Origin: Petralouisia muris
Lineage (GTDB): Bacteria; Bacillota; Clostridia; Lachnospirales; Lachnospiraceae
Direction: 5' to 3'
Length of the DNA: 64,000 nucleotides
Assembly: GCF_004793545.1 (NCBI RefSeq)
Contig: NZ_SRYA01000028.1
Location: 1 to 64,000, forward strand
The translations under genes and the position numbers were made by a program. This document shows, one piece after another, positions 54,742 through 63,761 of the stretch; the first letter of the stretch is position 1; each line of letters opens with the position of its first letter. The notes beneath the pieces are model-generated. The model made no database searches. It was not told the DNA's origin and saw nothing but the letters and a program-made list of their open reading frames with translations.

Positions 54742-54800
54742 AGCTGCCTCCGCCGTTTTCTATTTTGATTTACGATTCTATGTTGTGTTTCCTACTCAAT

Positions 54801-55853
54801 TTATGCATATTTCTTTAAAGAAATCCGAATAATTTCTTCACAAAGTTTTGGGAAATCCATACCAACGGCCTGTGCTTCCTGAGGAAGCAGGCTCATCGGC
54901 GTCATGCCCGGCAGCGTATTTGCTTCCAGACAGTAAATATTCTCCTGCTCATCCAGAAGGAAATCCATGCGGGCATAGGTTTCTAATCCCAGCGCCTTCG
55001 CCACTTCCACAGCATAATGCTGCATCTTCTCCGTAATGGAAGGAGACAGCTGTGCAGGACAGGTTTCCACTGCGCTTCCTGCCGCATATTTGTTTTTATA
55101 ATCGTAGAATCCTTCCAGGGGGGCGATTTCTATTACCGGCAATGCCTGAAAATCCATAACCCCTACGGAAAACTCTCTTCCCTTCACATAGCTTTCTATA
55201 ATCACTTTTTCTTCCCACCGGAACGCTTCTTTTAACGCCTGCTGATATTCTTTCTCATCTCGTACGATGGATACCCCGATACTGGAACCTCCGCAGCAGG
55301 GTTTTACCACGCAGGGCAGTGTCAGCCCTGTCTCTGAAAACTCCCACTGGCAGGCTGTTCGGTCCATGGAAACGCTTTTTGGCGTGGGAATCTGATTGGC
55401 AAGGAACAGCCGCTTCGACAATCCTTTATCCATGGCAACTGCGCTGCTTAAATATCCGGTTCCGGTATATTTAATTCCGTATAAATCAAATGCCGCCTGA
55501 ATCCTGCCGTCTTCCCCGTTTGCTCCATGAAGGGCCATAAACACAATATCTGCCATCCGGCACAATTCAATCACATTGGGGCCGAATAAGCTTTTGCTCT
55601 GATCCTTTCTGCTCTTTCGCACAGTTTCTAAATCCGGCGCTTCCTGGGATATTCCGGATACTGCTGCGCTGACCTCTTCAGAACGCTCAAAAATCCCGGT
55701 TAATTCCTCCGGCTTGTCACTGTAGCCCATAAATACATCCAGTAAAATTGCTTTATGTCCTTTTTCTCTCAGCGCATCCGCCACATTTTTTCCTGTGACA
55801 AATGATACGTCGCGTTCGGCGCTTAAGCCGCCTGCCAACACTACGATATTCAT
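54801..55853 (-). CDS. ddl: D-alanine--D-alanine ligase
   Basis: Joins two D-alanines for the peptidoglycan stem. The 350 residues have an N-terminal Rossmann lobe (VLAGGLSAERDVSFVTG) and ATP-grasp lobes with ALHGANGEDGRIQAAFDLYGIKYTG, the serine loop region CCGGSSIGVS and the metal-binding LEANTLPGMTPMSLLPQEA. The omega-loop region is FYDYKNKYAAG, with Tyr-Lys typical of D-Ala-D-Ala rather than D-Ala-D-Lac enzymes. The vancomycin-type neighbours vanH and vanX are absent. AAGGAGG precedes the ATG. Confidence 0.96.
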   Translation of the reverse strand: MNIVVLAGGLSAERDVSFVTGKNVADALREKGHKAILLDVFMGYSDKPEELTGIFERSEEVSAAVSGISQEAPDLETVRKSRKDQSKSLFGPNVIELCRMADIVFMALHGANGEDGRIQAAFDLYGIKYTGTGYLSSAVAMDKGLSKRLFLANQIPTPKSVSMDRTACQWEFSETGLTLPCVVKPCCGGSSIGVSIVRDEKEYQQALKEAFRWEEKVIIESYVKGREFSVGVMDFQALPVIEIAPLEGFYDYKNKYAAGSAVETCPAQLSPSITEKMQHYAVEVAKALGLETYARMDFLLDEQENIYCLEANTLPGMTPMSLLPQEAQAVGMDFPKLCEEIIRISLKKYA

Positions 55854-56000
55854 ATTGAGAATCCTCCTTGCATATTAATCTCCTGCCGATATCTTATACT
55901 ATATTATTCCCACTGGCAATAACCTCCACTTATTTCCGCACTTTTTGCCAGGGACAGAGCATTTTTCCCTCTTTCCTCCTCCCTGAAAGCTGCCGGTATA

Positions 56001-56041
56001 CGAAAAGAACTGCTGCAAAATTCTTTCCTTTGCAGCAGTTC
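56001..56041 (-). terminator. Terminator of hpf
   Basis: A perfect 13-bp stem GAACTGCTGCAAA/TTTGCAGCAGTTC (56007-56019 with 56029-56041) is followed on the minus strand by TTTTCG. It sits about 40 bases past the hpf stop. Confidence 0.9.
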
Positions 56042-56081
56042 TCTGCCTTCTTGCTGTGATTTGGGCATGCCTGAAAATATT

Positions 56082-56609
56082 CTAGAACTCCGGCTCAATC
56101 AGGCCGTATGTATTCCCTTTTCTCTTATATACCACATTCACTTCCTCTGTTTCTGCATTCTGGAAAACAAAGAAATTATGTCCCAGAAGTTCCATCTGGA
56201 TGCAGGCGTCCTCTGGATACATAGGCTTCATTCCAAAACGTTTGGTGCGGATGATCTTGATTTCTTCGTCATCCTCTACCTCTTTCTCGATAAATTCCTG
56301 CTGAAAATTCCCCGGCGCCTGCTGCTGGTCTACAATCTTATTCTTGTACTTCTTCAGCTGCCTCTCAATAACCTCTTCCACTAAATCTATGGAAACATAC
56401 ATATCATTGCTGACCTGCTCAGAACGGATAATATTTCCCTTTACCGGAATCGTAACCTCGATTTTTTGACGTTCTTTTTCCACGCTTAAGGTTACAACAA
56501 TATCTGTCTGAGGGGTAAAGTACCGCTCCAGCTTCGACAACTTGTCCTCTACCGCTGTTCTCAATCCTTCTGTTATATCAATATTTTTACCGCTGATTGT
56601 AATACGCAT
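56082..56609 (-). CDS. hpf: Long-form ribosome hibernation promoting factor
   Basis: Binds idle 70S ribosomes and pairs them into 100S dimers during slow growth. The 175 residues show an N-terminal S30AE domain (about 1-100) with MRITISGKNIDITEGLR, a flexible acidic linker (about 105-125), and a C-terminal dimerisation domain (IIRTKRFGMKPMYPEDACIQMELLGHNFFVFQN). The start at 56609 has AAAGGGG nine bases upstream, and the TTG three codons earlier is less likely. It stands alone and is ended by a strong terminator. Confidence 0.96.
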   Translation of the reverse strand: MRITISGKNIDITEGLRTAVEDKLSKLERYFTPQTDIVVTLSVEKERQKIEVTIPVKGNIIRSEQVSNDMYVSIDLVEEVIERQLKKYKNKIVDQQQAPGNFQQEFIEKEVEDDEEIKIIRTKRFGMKPMYPEDACIQMELLGHNFFVFQNAETEEVNVVYKRKGNTYGLIEPEF

Positions 56610-56803
56610 GGTGTCCAACCCCTTTTCTGCTTATTTTGGTGTTTCAGAAAGTTCTCGAAGTCTCTCTGTAAAGTATATTATATCACACCCCCAATCTGAA
56701 TACAATAAATCTCTGGGAATTCTTGACACTTTGCTCAATCCATGGTAATAAATTATACAACATGTCAAAATGGAAGCTTCTCAGAAAGGATTTACCTATT
56801 ATT

Positions 56804-57538
56804 ATGAAACCAAAAACTGTCTTTATCACCGGTGCCTCCCGGGGCATCGGCCGTGCAATCGCTGAAAAATTTGCCCAGGCAGGCTATTCCCTCGCCCTCA
56901 ACTGCCGCGTTTCCCGCCAGGAGCTTGACAGCCTTGCCTGCCGCCTTCACAATACCTTCCATGTTCCCTGCCTGCCCTTAATCGGAGACGTCAGCGACGA
57001 ATCCTTTGTAAATCAGGCGTTTCAGACCATACAGCAGGAATTTGGAAAAGCAGACGTTCTGATCAACAATGCAGGCATTTCTCATATCGGTCTGCTTACT
57101 GACATGAGCCTGGAAGAATGGAACCGGGTGATACAGGTTAACCTTACCTCCTTATTCTGCTGCTGCAAATACGCCATTCCTGCCATGGTTCAGGACCAAT
57201 CAGGTTCTATTTTAAATATCTCCTCTGTATGGGGAGCTGTGGGGGCCTCCTGCGAGGTTGCCTATTCTGCTTCTAAGGGGGGCGTGAATTCTTTTACCAA
57301 GGCTCTGGCAAAAGAGCTTGCTCCCAGCGGCATCTCCGTCAATGCCATTGCCTGCGGAGTCATTGACACCAGTATGAACCAATGTTTTTCCAAAGAAGAA
57401 CAAAGGCAGCTTGCCGATGAAATTCCAGCAGGGAGATTCGGTTCCCCAGAAGAAGCGGCAGAGCTTGCTTTGTCCATTGTCAGCGCCCCCTCTTATCTGA
57501 CCGGCCAGGTGATAACCTTAGACGGCGGATGGCAGTAA
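56804..57538 (+). CDS. SDR oxidoreductase, FabG/YmfI-like
   Basis: NAD(P)H-dependent reductase of 244 residues. The cofactor loop is TGASRGIG, NNAG follows, and the catalytic Ser (ISSVWG), Tyr and Lys (AYSASKGG) are all present. The strings SVWGAVGASCEVAYSASKGG and INAIACGVIDT resemble the proteins that reduce the 5-aminopentanone group on elongation factor P (YmfI) more than housekeeping FabG, but this is inference. No fatty-acid genes are nearby. I start at ATG 56804. AAAGGA lies thirteen bases ahead, which is rather far, so the exact start is uncertain. Confidence 0.85.
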   Translation: MKPKTVFITGASRGIGRAIAEKFAQAGYSLALNCRVSRQELDSLACRLHNTFHVPCLPLIGDVSDESFVNQAFQTIQQEFGKADVLINNAGISHIGLLTDMSLEEWNRVIQVNLTSLFCCCKYAIPAMVQDQSGSILNISSVWGAVGASCEVAYSASKGGVNSFTKALAKELAPSGISVNAIACGVIDTSMNQCFSKEEQRQLADEIPAGRFGSPEEAAELALSIVSAPSYLTGQVITLDGGWQ

Positions 57539-57640
57539 TCAGCGGCCTTGCTGCCTTCCTGTCAGGAGGACGTCTTATTCTCCTGCAGAGGACTGCGGCG
57601 GGGACTGGAACCCCTTGTATTTCCTGTGTTCGGAGTAAAA

Positions 57641-57654
57641 TTCACATTTGTGAA
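57641..57654. promoter_or_regulatory. Palindromic operator candidate upstream of the XRE gene
   Basis: TTCACATTTGTGAA is a perfect 6-2-6 palindrome about 100 bases ahead of the XRE-family ATG. A plausible -10 (TAAAAT, about 57705) and two direct repeats TTACAAAAGAG lie closer to the gene. It may be the regulator's own binding site. Confidence 0.5.
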
Positions 57655-57754
57655 TTTTGTTCGCATTTCGAATAATTCCATTTATTTCCAAAAATTTTTT
57701 CGTAAAATATTTGTGTTACAAAAGAGTACTATTTTACAAAAGAGGAACATTTTT

Positions 57755-58108
57755 ATGGAATTATCCAGAAGACTGGAAAATTTGTTAGAAGAGCACAATC
57801 TCACCCAGAGGCAGTTATCCACAGAACTGCACATTGCGCCATCTACTCTGAACGGATATCTCAGAAGAAACAGAGAGCCAGATTTTGCCACACTTATTAA
57901 ACTGGCCAAATATTTTAAAGTATCCACAGACTACCTTTTAGGCGTCACAGAAATCCGGCGGCCCTATCCTTCCGGTGAATTCTATGATGACAAAGAAGAA
58001 GATTTGCTCTGCACTTATCGGACGCTGGGCCCTCAGGAACAAATCTACCTGATTAAGCAGGCACATATCTATTGTCATCAGGACATGGACGTTCCACAAA
58101 AGAAATAG
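57755..58108 (+). CDS. XRE family transcriptional regulator
   Basis: Small DNA-binding protein of 117 residues. The helix-turn-helix (about 4-60) contains HNLTQRQLSTELHIAPSTLNGYLRRNREPDFATLIKLAKYF, followed by STDYLLGVT. A short helical C-terminus (about 85-110) may dimerise. The start at 57755 has GAGGA eight bases upstream. The open frame extends to 57548, but the added residues are not conserved-looking. Just past the stop, a second, related C-terminal tail lies in another frame (see the 58088 entry). Confidence 0.9.
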   Translation: MELSRRLENLLEEHNLTQRQLSTELHIAPSTLNGYLRRNREPDFATLIKLAKYFKVSTDYLLGVTEIRRPYPSGEFYDDKEEDLLCTYRTLGPQEQIYLIKQAHIYCHQDMDVPQKK

Positions 58109-58209
58109 ACGTCCATCTTCCTTCGGAACGGCAGGAACTGATTGTGGAACAGGCCAACTTCTACCAGAGCCTGGAGATGAAACAGTCAAAAAGCAAACGG
58201 CGGGATTAA
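58088..58209 (+). pseudogene. Leftover C-terminal segment of an XRE-like protein
   Basis: Shifted by one base from the XRE gene and overlapping its end, this frame reads EIDVHLPSERQELIVEQANF and on to a TAA. LPSERQELIVEQANFY resembles LGPQEQIYLIKQAHIY, the C-terminal helix of the intact XRE protein. It has no start. It may be the tail of a deleted paralogue or the original C-terminus displaced by a frameshift. Confidence 0.55.
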
Positions 58210-58285
58210 AAAATGCCGCCGTATATAGCCAATATCTTTTCTGTGGTGTATAATAAAAGACAAACCAGATATGAGGAGTGAGATT

Positions 58286-58852
58286 ATGAAAAAGGAATAC
58301 CGTGAGGCCATTGAAGATTCTCCCGTCATTGCTGCTGTAAACAGCTTTGAAAGCCTTGAATGCGCCCTGACTTGTGAAAGCCGGATTATTTTCATCCTCT
58401 TCGGCGACATCTGCAATATTCCGGATATCGTTGCCAAAGTGAAAAAAGCCGGCAAATTAGCTATGGTGCATCTGGATCTGATTACCGGGCTGGCGCCGAA
58501 AGAAATTGCCGTGGACTATATCAAACAGCGCACCGATGCAGACGGCATTATTTCTACCAAACCTGCATTGATAAAATATGCCGGAAAACTTTCTCTATTT
58601 ACAGTGCTTCGGTTTTTTGTGATTGACTCCCTTGCACTTTCTAACATAGAGAAACAGCTTCAAAATGTAAAACCGGATGTGATAGAGGTTCTGCCTGCGC
58701 TGATGCCCAGAGTTCTTACGCGTATCTGCAGCATGAATCATATCCCTGTGATCACCGGAGGATTGATTTCCGAGAAAGAGGATGTGATCTCCATGCTTTC
58801 TGCAGGGGCAGCCTGTGTATCTTCCACCAGCCAGAACGTCTGGTTTTTATAG
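58286..58852 (+). CDS. GlpP family glycerol-3-phosphate responsive antiterminator
   Basis: TIM-barrel RNA-binding protein of 188 residues of the GlpP family, which in Bacillus binds glp leader mRNA when glycerol 3-phosphate is present. Conserved strings are SPVIAAVNSFESLECAL, IFILFGDICNIP, VHLDLITGLAPKEIAVDYI, TDADGIISTKP and EVLPALMPRVL. The start at 58286 has GAGGAG seven bases upstream, and the ATG at 58271 contributes that site. No glycerol uptake genes are within view, although the dihydroxyacetone kinase operon at 15.5-17.6 kb could belong to the same metabolism. Confidence 0.92.
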   Translation: MKKEYREAIEDSPVIAAVNSFESLECALTCESRIIFILFGDICNIPDIVAKVKKAGKLAMVHLDLITGLAPKEIAVDYIKQRTDADGIISTKPALIKYAGKLSLFTVLRFFVIDSLALSNIEKQLQNVKPDVIEVLPALMPRVLTRICSMNHIPVITGGLISEKEDVISMLSAGAACVSSTSQNVWFL

Positions 58853-58869
58853 AAGGAGGTATTTCATAT

Positions 58870-59178
58870 TTGAACGAAAATCATACGCAGGAAATCCACA
58901 AACATGAACATTCTCACACCCATACCCAGACTCAAGCTGTGCTGAACCGCATGTCACGGGCTATCGGCCATATGGAAGCTGTCAAACGGATGGTGGAAGA
59001 CGGCAGGGACTGCAGCGAAGTTCTGATACAGATTGCGGCTGTCCGCTCTGCCATTAATAATATCGGAAAAATTATCCTGGAGGATCATATCTCCCACTGC
59101 ATTGTGGATGCAGTGGAGCACGGGGAGCAGCAGGCGCTGGAAGATTTGAAAATAGCCATTGAGAAATTTGTAAAATAG
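58870..59178 (+). CDS. CsoR/FrmR family metal-sensing repressor
   Basis: Four-helix-type transcription repressor of 102 residues (DUF156). A histidine-rich N-terminus (HKHEHSHTHTQ) precedes the core. Potential metal ligands are Cys48 in DGRDCSEVLIQ and the His-x3-Cys of DHISHC, forming the Cys-His-Cys set of copper-sensing CsoR proteins. The start is TTG at 58870, preceded by AAGGAGG. It follows glpP by 17 bases on the same strand, but no copper exporter is adjacent. Copper or another thiophilic metal as the effector is inferred. Confidence 0.88.
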   Translation: MNENHTQEIHKHEHSHTHTQTQAVLNRMSRAIGHMEAVKRMVEDGRDCSEVLIQIAAVRSAINNIGKIILEDHISHCIVDAVEHGEQQALEDLKIAIEKFVK

Positions 59179-59304
59179 CCGAATGGCTTCTTAACAGTTC
59201 CTTACCGTCTCAACGGCTGTGGTTTCTGCCCTTTGCAAGCGCAGAAACCGCTGCTATGCCGTGCTGTATCTTGTAATCTTGCACAAACCGTCTGTTCCAG
59301 GAAA

Positions 59305-59808
59305 TTAAAATCCCCGGATGGAATCATTTTCATCTTCCTCTGTATTTTCAATTTTTTTAATCACAGCATAATAACTGTAATCATCATTGACCTTTATCTT
59401 TACCCTGTCCCCCGCTTTACGGCCAAGAAGCGCTTTTCCAATAGGGGACTCTGTGCTAATCAAATTCTTCATGGAATTCCCCCGGATGGAAGTCACCAGA
59501 CGAAATACCTGCTCTTCTTCATCTTCTTCAAAATAAACGGTAACCGTATTATTAATTCCCACTTCATCCTCTCTGGACGTATCTGATACAATCAGCGCTG
59601 TTTTCAGCATTCGTTCCAGATACCGGATTCTGCTCTCATTCTTATTTTTGTCCTTTTTGGCGGCATGGTACTCAAAATTCTCACTTAAATCCCCGTGAGC
59701 CCTGGCCTCTTTTACCGCCTCAATGGCTTCTTTCCGGACCACCAGCTTCCGGTATTCAATTTCTTCTTCTATTTTCTTTACATCGCTTTTGGTTAACTGT
59801 TCACGCAT
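59305..59808 (-). CDS. greA: Transcription elongation factor GreA
   Basis: Rescues backtracked RNA polymerase by stimulating transcript cleavage. The 167 residues have an N-terminal coiled coil (about 1-80) with the tip acidic pair in HGDLSENFEYHAAK, and a C-terminal FKBP-like domain (about 85-155) with TESPIGKALLGRKAGDRV. The start at 59808 has GGGAGG upstream, while the extension to 59877 is not conserved. It is likely a GreA paralogue common in Clostridia. Confidence 0.94.
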   Translation of the reverse strand: MREQLTKSDVKKIEEEIEYRKLVVRKEAIEAVKEARAHGDLSENFEYHAAKKDKNKNESRIRYLERMLKTALIVSDTSREDEVGINNTVTVYFEEDEEEQVFRLVTSIRGNSMKNLISTESPIGKALLGRKAGDRVKIKVNDDYSYYAVIKKIENTEEDENDSIRGF

Positions 59809-59886
59809 TCGCTTCCCTCCCTGAGTCTGTAACATTGTCATACAGCAAAAATCCAATGGTAATTGTAAATATTTCATTTATTTCCG

Positions 59887-60156
59887 CTAAAAAAAATGCC
59901 CTCCCTGCAATTCTACCATTTTTTGCACACTTTTCAAGCCGATTCTGTTACTTTCCACCTGTTCTTCATGCCGTCTCTTCCAGTTGCGGAAACTAAACTC
60001 CACATAGCCTCCGTCTGTCTGCACTGACAAAATCACGGGCCGTTCCTTTTCCCCATACTTTAAAATATTAAAAACCCGGAAGCTGCCAAAGGCCAGAAGT
60101 CCGCATAAGATCAACAGCAGAAATAACCGGAATGTTATTTTTCCAGTTATTGCATA
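59887..60156 (-). pseudogene. Remnant of a sensor histidine kinase
   Basis: The open stretch begins after a stop and has no good start. It encodes an N-terminal membrane segment (ITGKITFRLFLLLILCGLLA) and continues directly into NRIGLKSVQKMVELQGG, the end of a GHKL ATPase domain. The sensor, the phospho-histidine domain and most of the ATPase are missing. An internal deletion of an ordinary kinase explains this best. It lies behind a truncated response regulator. Confidence 0.6.
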
Positions 60157-60269
60157 CTATTGCTCCATATCTGTTTTCTGCCCACGTCAATTTCACCTTC
60201 CTTTTTCCACCGTATCTCCTTTCTGTTTTACCAGCTTATTCACAGCGGTATCCTTTTCCCCAGATACTT

Positions 60270-60401
60270 TTAATGATCCTGGAATCCATTTGAAGCTTCT
60301 TCCACCTGATACCCTTCGCCAGTCAATAAAATATTGACTACTTCCCGTATTTCAGGATTATCATCCACAATCAGAATTCTGGGCGTTTCATTTCCATTCA
60401 T
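60270..60401 (-). pseudogene. Truncated response regulator receiver domain
   Basis: The frame starts with an ATG preceded by AGGAG and encodes 43 residues, RILIVDDNPEIREVVNILL and on to EEASNG, the first half of a CheY-like receiver with its acidic pocket. It stops before the phospho-acceptor aspartate. It is adjacent to the kinase remnant on the same strand, so a two-component system has decayed here. Confidence 0.7.
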
Positions 60402-60610
60402 GGCTTTTTCTCCTGTCGCAAATTTATGAATCCTATTTTAGCATAATTCCAGGCTTATTCAAAAATTCTTAAGAATCTTTAAGATTTTCTTTCATGTTTT
60501 TTTTAGATTTTTCTTTTATACTTTTCCTTGCAGCCAGAGAAACGCCTGGCTCGCTATTATTTATAACAAGGCAGAAATTCTGATACCCAAACAGCTATTA
60601 GGAGGAACTT

Positions 60611-63187
60611 ATGAATCAGAATACTTACCTACATAATAAAAAAGAAAAAACATACCACCGGCTCTGTCCGCTGCTTCTGACTATTTTCACCCTTGTCTGC
60701 GTACTGCTGATTCTCCCAGAAAACAGCATCTTCGGCTCCGAGGGAGACTGGTTCAGTCAGCATGTTGCTGTAGCCGAACAATTTCGGACAATATTCCAGG
60801 AAACCGGACAGATACTTCCAGACGCTTCTCCTCTGGGGGCAGGCAGCAATATTTATGATTTTTCTTATTACGGACTGCTGCGGCCGGATGTGCTGATTTC
60901 CTTTTTGCTGCCAGAGGTTCCCATGACGGCCATTATTTCCATCTATGCGGTTCTGGAGCTGATTGCAGGCGCAAACCTTTGCTGGTACTGGCTGAACAAG
61001 CATCTTACCCGCCCCCTTTTTGGCTTAGTGGGAGGAATCCTTTATGCCTGCGCCGCCTGCTTTTACCATGCCCACCATCAGATTATGTTTGTCAATTATA
61101 TGCCTTTTCTGATACTGGCCCTGCTTGGCATAGACCGGATGCTGGCAAATAAAAAACATGGGCTGCTGGTTTTTTCTCTGGTTATGATTTATCTCCACAG
61201 TTATTACTTTGCGCCTGCAGTGCTTGCAGTCTTGCTGCTGTACCTGATTCACTGCCTGTATTTTGCGCCTGAAAAAAAGCAGTCTGCTCACTTAAACCAC
61301 TGGCTCCGCTTTTTCTTCTCCATTGGAATTTCCATTGGAATGGCAGCCATTTTGCTGCTGCCTACGGGATTGGATTTGCTTTCCACCAAAAAAGACGCAG
61401 GCACTCCCACGGCCCTCCAGGAGATATTCTCCATTGATTTCTCCCTGAAATCTCTTTTGTACCATCCTTACGGCTGCGGGCTGACCATCCTCTGCCTGTA
61501 CACGCTGCTGTTAAGCATAAAACGAAAAAGCACGCGTTTTCTCAGCTGCGCACTGCTGCTGTGCCTTACCTTAAATGCTTGTTCCTGGCTGCTAAGCGGT
61601 ATGCTGTACGTGCGTCATAAGGTGCTGATTCCTCTGATTCCGCTGCTGATTTTACTTTGCGCAGCATCACTGGAACAACTGTTTCTTGGGGAAGAACGCC
61701 ACAATTGGATCTGCGGACTGCTGTGTCTGGTTCCGATTTTATGTTCCAGATATTCCCCGGCGCTCCTTCTTGATGCAGCACTGACGGCCGGAATTTTCGC
61801 TCTTCTGCATTGGGGATGCAAAACTAATGCTTTCAGGAATAAAAGGCTGCCCATGCACCTGCTGCTATGCCTGTTTCCTGCGGCGGTATCCATTTTCATA
61901 GGAAGTCAGGATGAATTTATCTCTGATACCGATACACGGCAGAATGTGTTTTCCAAAGAAGAATTGGAAGCTCTGAACTTTGACAAACGATACCGGTTTG
62001 ACATTCTTACAGAGCCTTACGCCAATGCAAATGCGCTGCCCACCGGGGGCATGGGAAAAACCACCATGTACTCCTCTGTGACAGACAGCGGCTATGCTGA
62101 TTTTTACTACAATACAATGAGAAATCCTATCCGCGTCCGCAACCGGGTGGCCCTGATGACCGACGCCAATCCTGCTTTTTCTTATCTGATGGGCATACGA
62201 TATATTCAGGCAAAATCCTCCAGACTTCCCTGGAGCTACGAGCCTATTGCAGAAAAAGACGGTATTGTGATTGCAGAAAATCAAAATGTGCTGCCCATTG
62301 CCTATGTCAGCAGCAGCAGCATGGAACAGTCCGAATATGAGAAATTGGAATTTCCCTATTCTATTGAAGCGATGACCCGCTATACCATTACGGACAGCGA
62401 ATCCCCCTCCTCTGTCACAGGAATTTCCGCAGAGGAGTTTATGAAAACTTCCCGAATTGCTTCTGTTTCAGAAAATCTGCCGGAAATCTCCCAGCTAATC
62501 ACGCTGTTGGAAAAACGCGGCATTGGCTGTGAATGGAATCCGGCAGAAAACACCCTGAAGCTTTCTGTAAAGAAAAAGACAACCATTGACGTTCCTATAG
62601 AGGAACCTCTGGACAACCAAATGCTGATTTGCTCTTTAGCTGTAACATCCCCCTCCGGCAGGGAGGTTACCATAGAACTGAACGGAATCCGCAACAAGCT
62701 TTCCGGAAAAAATGCGCCTTATCCCAACCGCAACCATACGTTTACTTGGATGATTGCTTCCCAGGATAAAATATCCAGCTTGAATCTTGTGCTTTCTTCC
62801 GGAACTTACACTTTATCCGATTTCCAGTTCTGGACCATGGAGCTCTCTCAGTGGGGAAACCAGAATGTCCAGGAATCAGCCTTTTCACCAGAACCAGGAA
62901 CTGCACTTTTCTGCGGCTCCTCTGTCCTTAAGGAAGACGGATGGTTTGTTACCTCTTTCCCTTACCGGGACGGCTATCAGGTTCAGGTGGACGGAAAAAC
63001 CATAGTCCCCTCCCAGGTTAATACTGGATTTGTGGGTTTTTGGCTGAAAGCGGGAGATCATGAAATTGTAATTACTTACCGCCCGCCCGGAAAAAGCATT
63101 GCCCTGACGATCAGCCTGCTGTCGCTGCTGCTCTTTCTGGCGTCCGGGCTGGCAGAACACTGGAAACAGAGACGTGATTGTTCGTAA
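60611..63187 (+). CDS. YfhO-like integral membrane glycosyltransferase
   Basis: Polytopic membrane protein of 858 residues. About a dozen hydrophobic segments (residues about 18-440) resemble GT-C glycosyltransferases, with a last helix near 835-852. The first extracytoplasmic loop contains SEGDWFSQHV, where GT-C enzymes keep their acidic catalytic residues. The region 445-830 is a large extracellular part. In Bacillus, YfhO helps glycosylate lipoteichoic acid. AGGAGGAACTT precedes the ATG. GtrA-like and GT2 genes follow, a typical three-gene set for lipid-linked sugar transfer. Confidence 0.88.
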   Translation: MNQNTYLHNKKEKTYHRLCPLLLTIFTLVCVLLILPENSIFGSEGDWFSQHVAVAEQFRTIFQETGQILPDASPLGAGSNIYDFSYYGLLRPDVLISFLLPEVPMTAIISIYAVLELIAGANLCWYWLNKHLTRPLFGLVGGILYACAACFYHAHHQIMFVNYMPFLILALLGIDRMLANKKHGLLVFSLVMIYLHSYYFAPAVLAVLLLYLIHCLYFAPEKKQSAHLNHWLRFFFSIGISIGMAAILLLPTGLDLLSTKKDAGTPTALQEIFSIDFSLKSLLYHPYGCGLTILCLYTLLLSIKRKSTRFLSCALLLCLTLNACSWLLSGMLYVRHKVLIPLIPLLILLCAASLEQLFLGEERHNWICGLLCLVPILCSRYSPALLLDAALTAGIFALLHWGCKTNAFRNKRLPMHLLLCLFPAAVSIFIGSQDEFISDTDTRQNVFSKEELEALNFDKRYRFDILTEPYANANALPTGGMGKTTMYSSVTDSGYADFYYNTMRNPIRVRNRVALMTDANPAFSYLMGIRYIQAKSSRLPWSYEPIAEKDGIVIAENQNVLPIAYVSSSSMEQSEYEKLEFPYSIEAMTRYTITDSESPSSVTGISAEEFMKTSRIASVSENLPEISQLITLLEKRGIGCEWNPAENTLKLSVKKKTTIDVPIEEPLDNQMLICSLAVTSPSGREVTIELNGIRNKLSGKNAPYPNRNHTFTWMIASQDKISSLNLVLSSGTYTLSDFQFWTMELSQWGNQNVQESAFSPEPGTALFCGSSVLKEDGWFVTSFPYRDGYQVQVDGKTIVPSQVNTGFVGFWLKAGDHEIVITYRPPGKSIALTISLLSLLLFLASGLAEHWKQRRDCS

Positions 63188-63257
63188 CCGTACATTCTGA
63201 AAACGGTTCTTTATGATACATCTACAGAAAAATTTTACACAGAAAAGAGGAGACATT

Positions 63258-63761
63258 ATGAAAAAAGTTTTATCCAACTACAAATTTTACTCGCAGCTGC
63301 AGCGGCTGCTTCAGAACAATTCTTTCCGGGAGCTGTTCAGCTATCTGCTGACCGGAGGCGCCACTACCCTGATTAACTATGCAGTTTACCTGATTCTGCT
63401 GCATGCCGGCGCAGAATATCTCACCGCCAATACCATTGCCTGGGTCTTTGCCGTAAGCTTTGCCTATATCGCTAACCGAAAATATGTATTCCGTTCCGGC
63501 AACCAGATTGGAAAAGAGATGTTTTCCTTTGTATCCATGCGGTTTCTCACCCTGATTACAGAAAACCTGCTTCTGGCTTTATTTATACAAAGATGTGAAT
63601 TCCATCCGGTCATTTCCAAAATTGCCGTAAGCTTTGTAACTGTGGCAGCAAATTATGTCATCTGCAAATGCCAGATTTTCCAAAAACCTGCCCCAGACTT
63701 AAAAATATCTGCCAATATATCCGCCGTTAAACAACCGAAAGGAGAGGAAATCCATGAATAA
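63258..63761 (+). CDS. GtrA family membrane protein
   Basis: Small protein of 167 residues with four membrane helices. Typical strings are FSYLLTGGATTLINYAVYLIL, the NTIAWVFAVSFAYIANRKYVF block and a late NYVICKCQIF. GtrA proteins are thought to flip polyprenyl-phosphate sugars made by a GtrB-type transferase. The start at 63258 has AGAGGAG upstream, and the longer frame from 63213 has no such site. It overlaps the following glycosyltransferase start by eight bases. Confidence 0.93.
   Translation: MKKVLSNYKFYSQLQRLLQNNSFRELFSYLLTGGATTLINYAVYLILLHAGAEYLTANTIAWVFAVSFAYIANRKYVFRSGNQIGKEMFSFVSMRFLTLITENLLLALFIQRCEFHPVISKIAVSFVTVAANYVICKCQIFQKPAPDLKISANISAVKQPKGEEIHE

Noticed and set aside
55904-56098. 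Minus-strand frame of 64 codons next to hpf
   Set aside because: It runs through the hpf terminator hairpin and overlaps the end of hpf, so it is noncoding.
60490-60523. Promoter for the YfhO operon (TATACT near 60517)
   Set aside because: No acceptable -35 box at 16-18 bases, so I did not list it.
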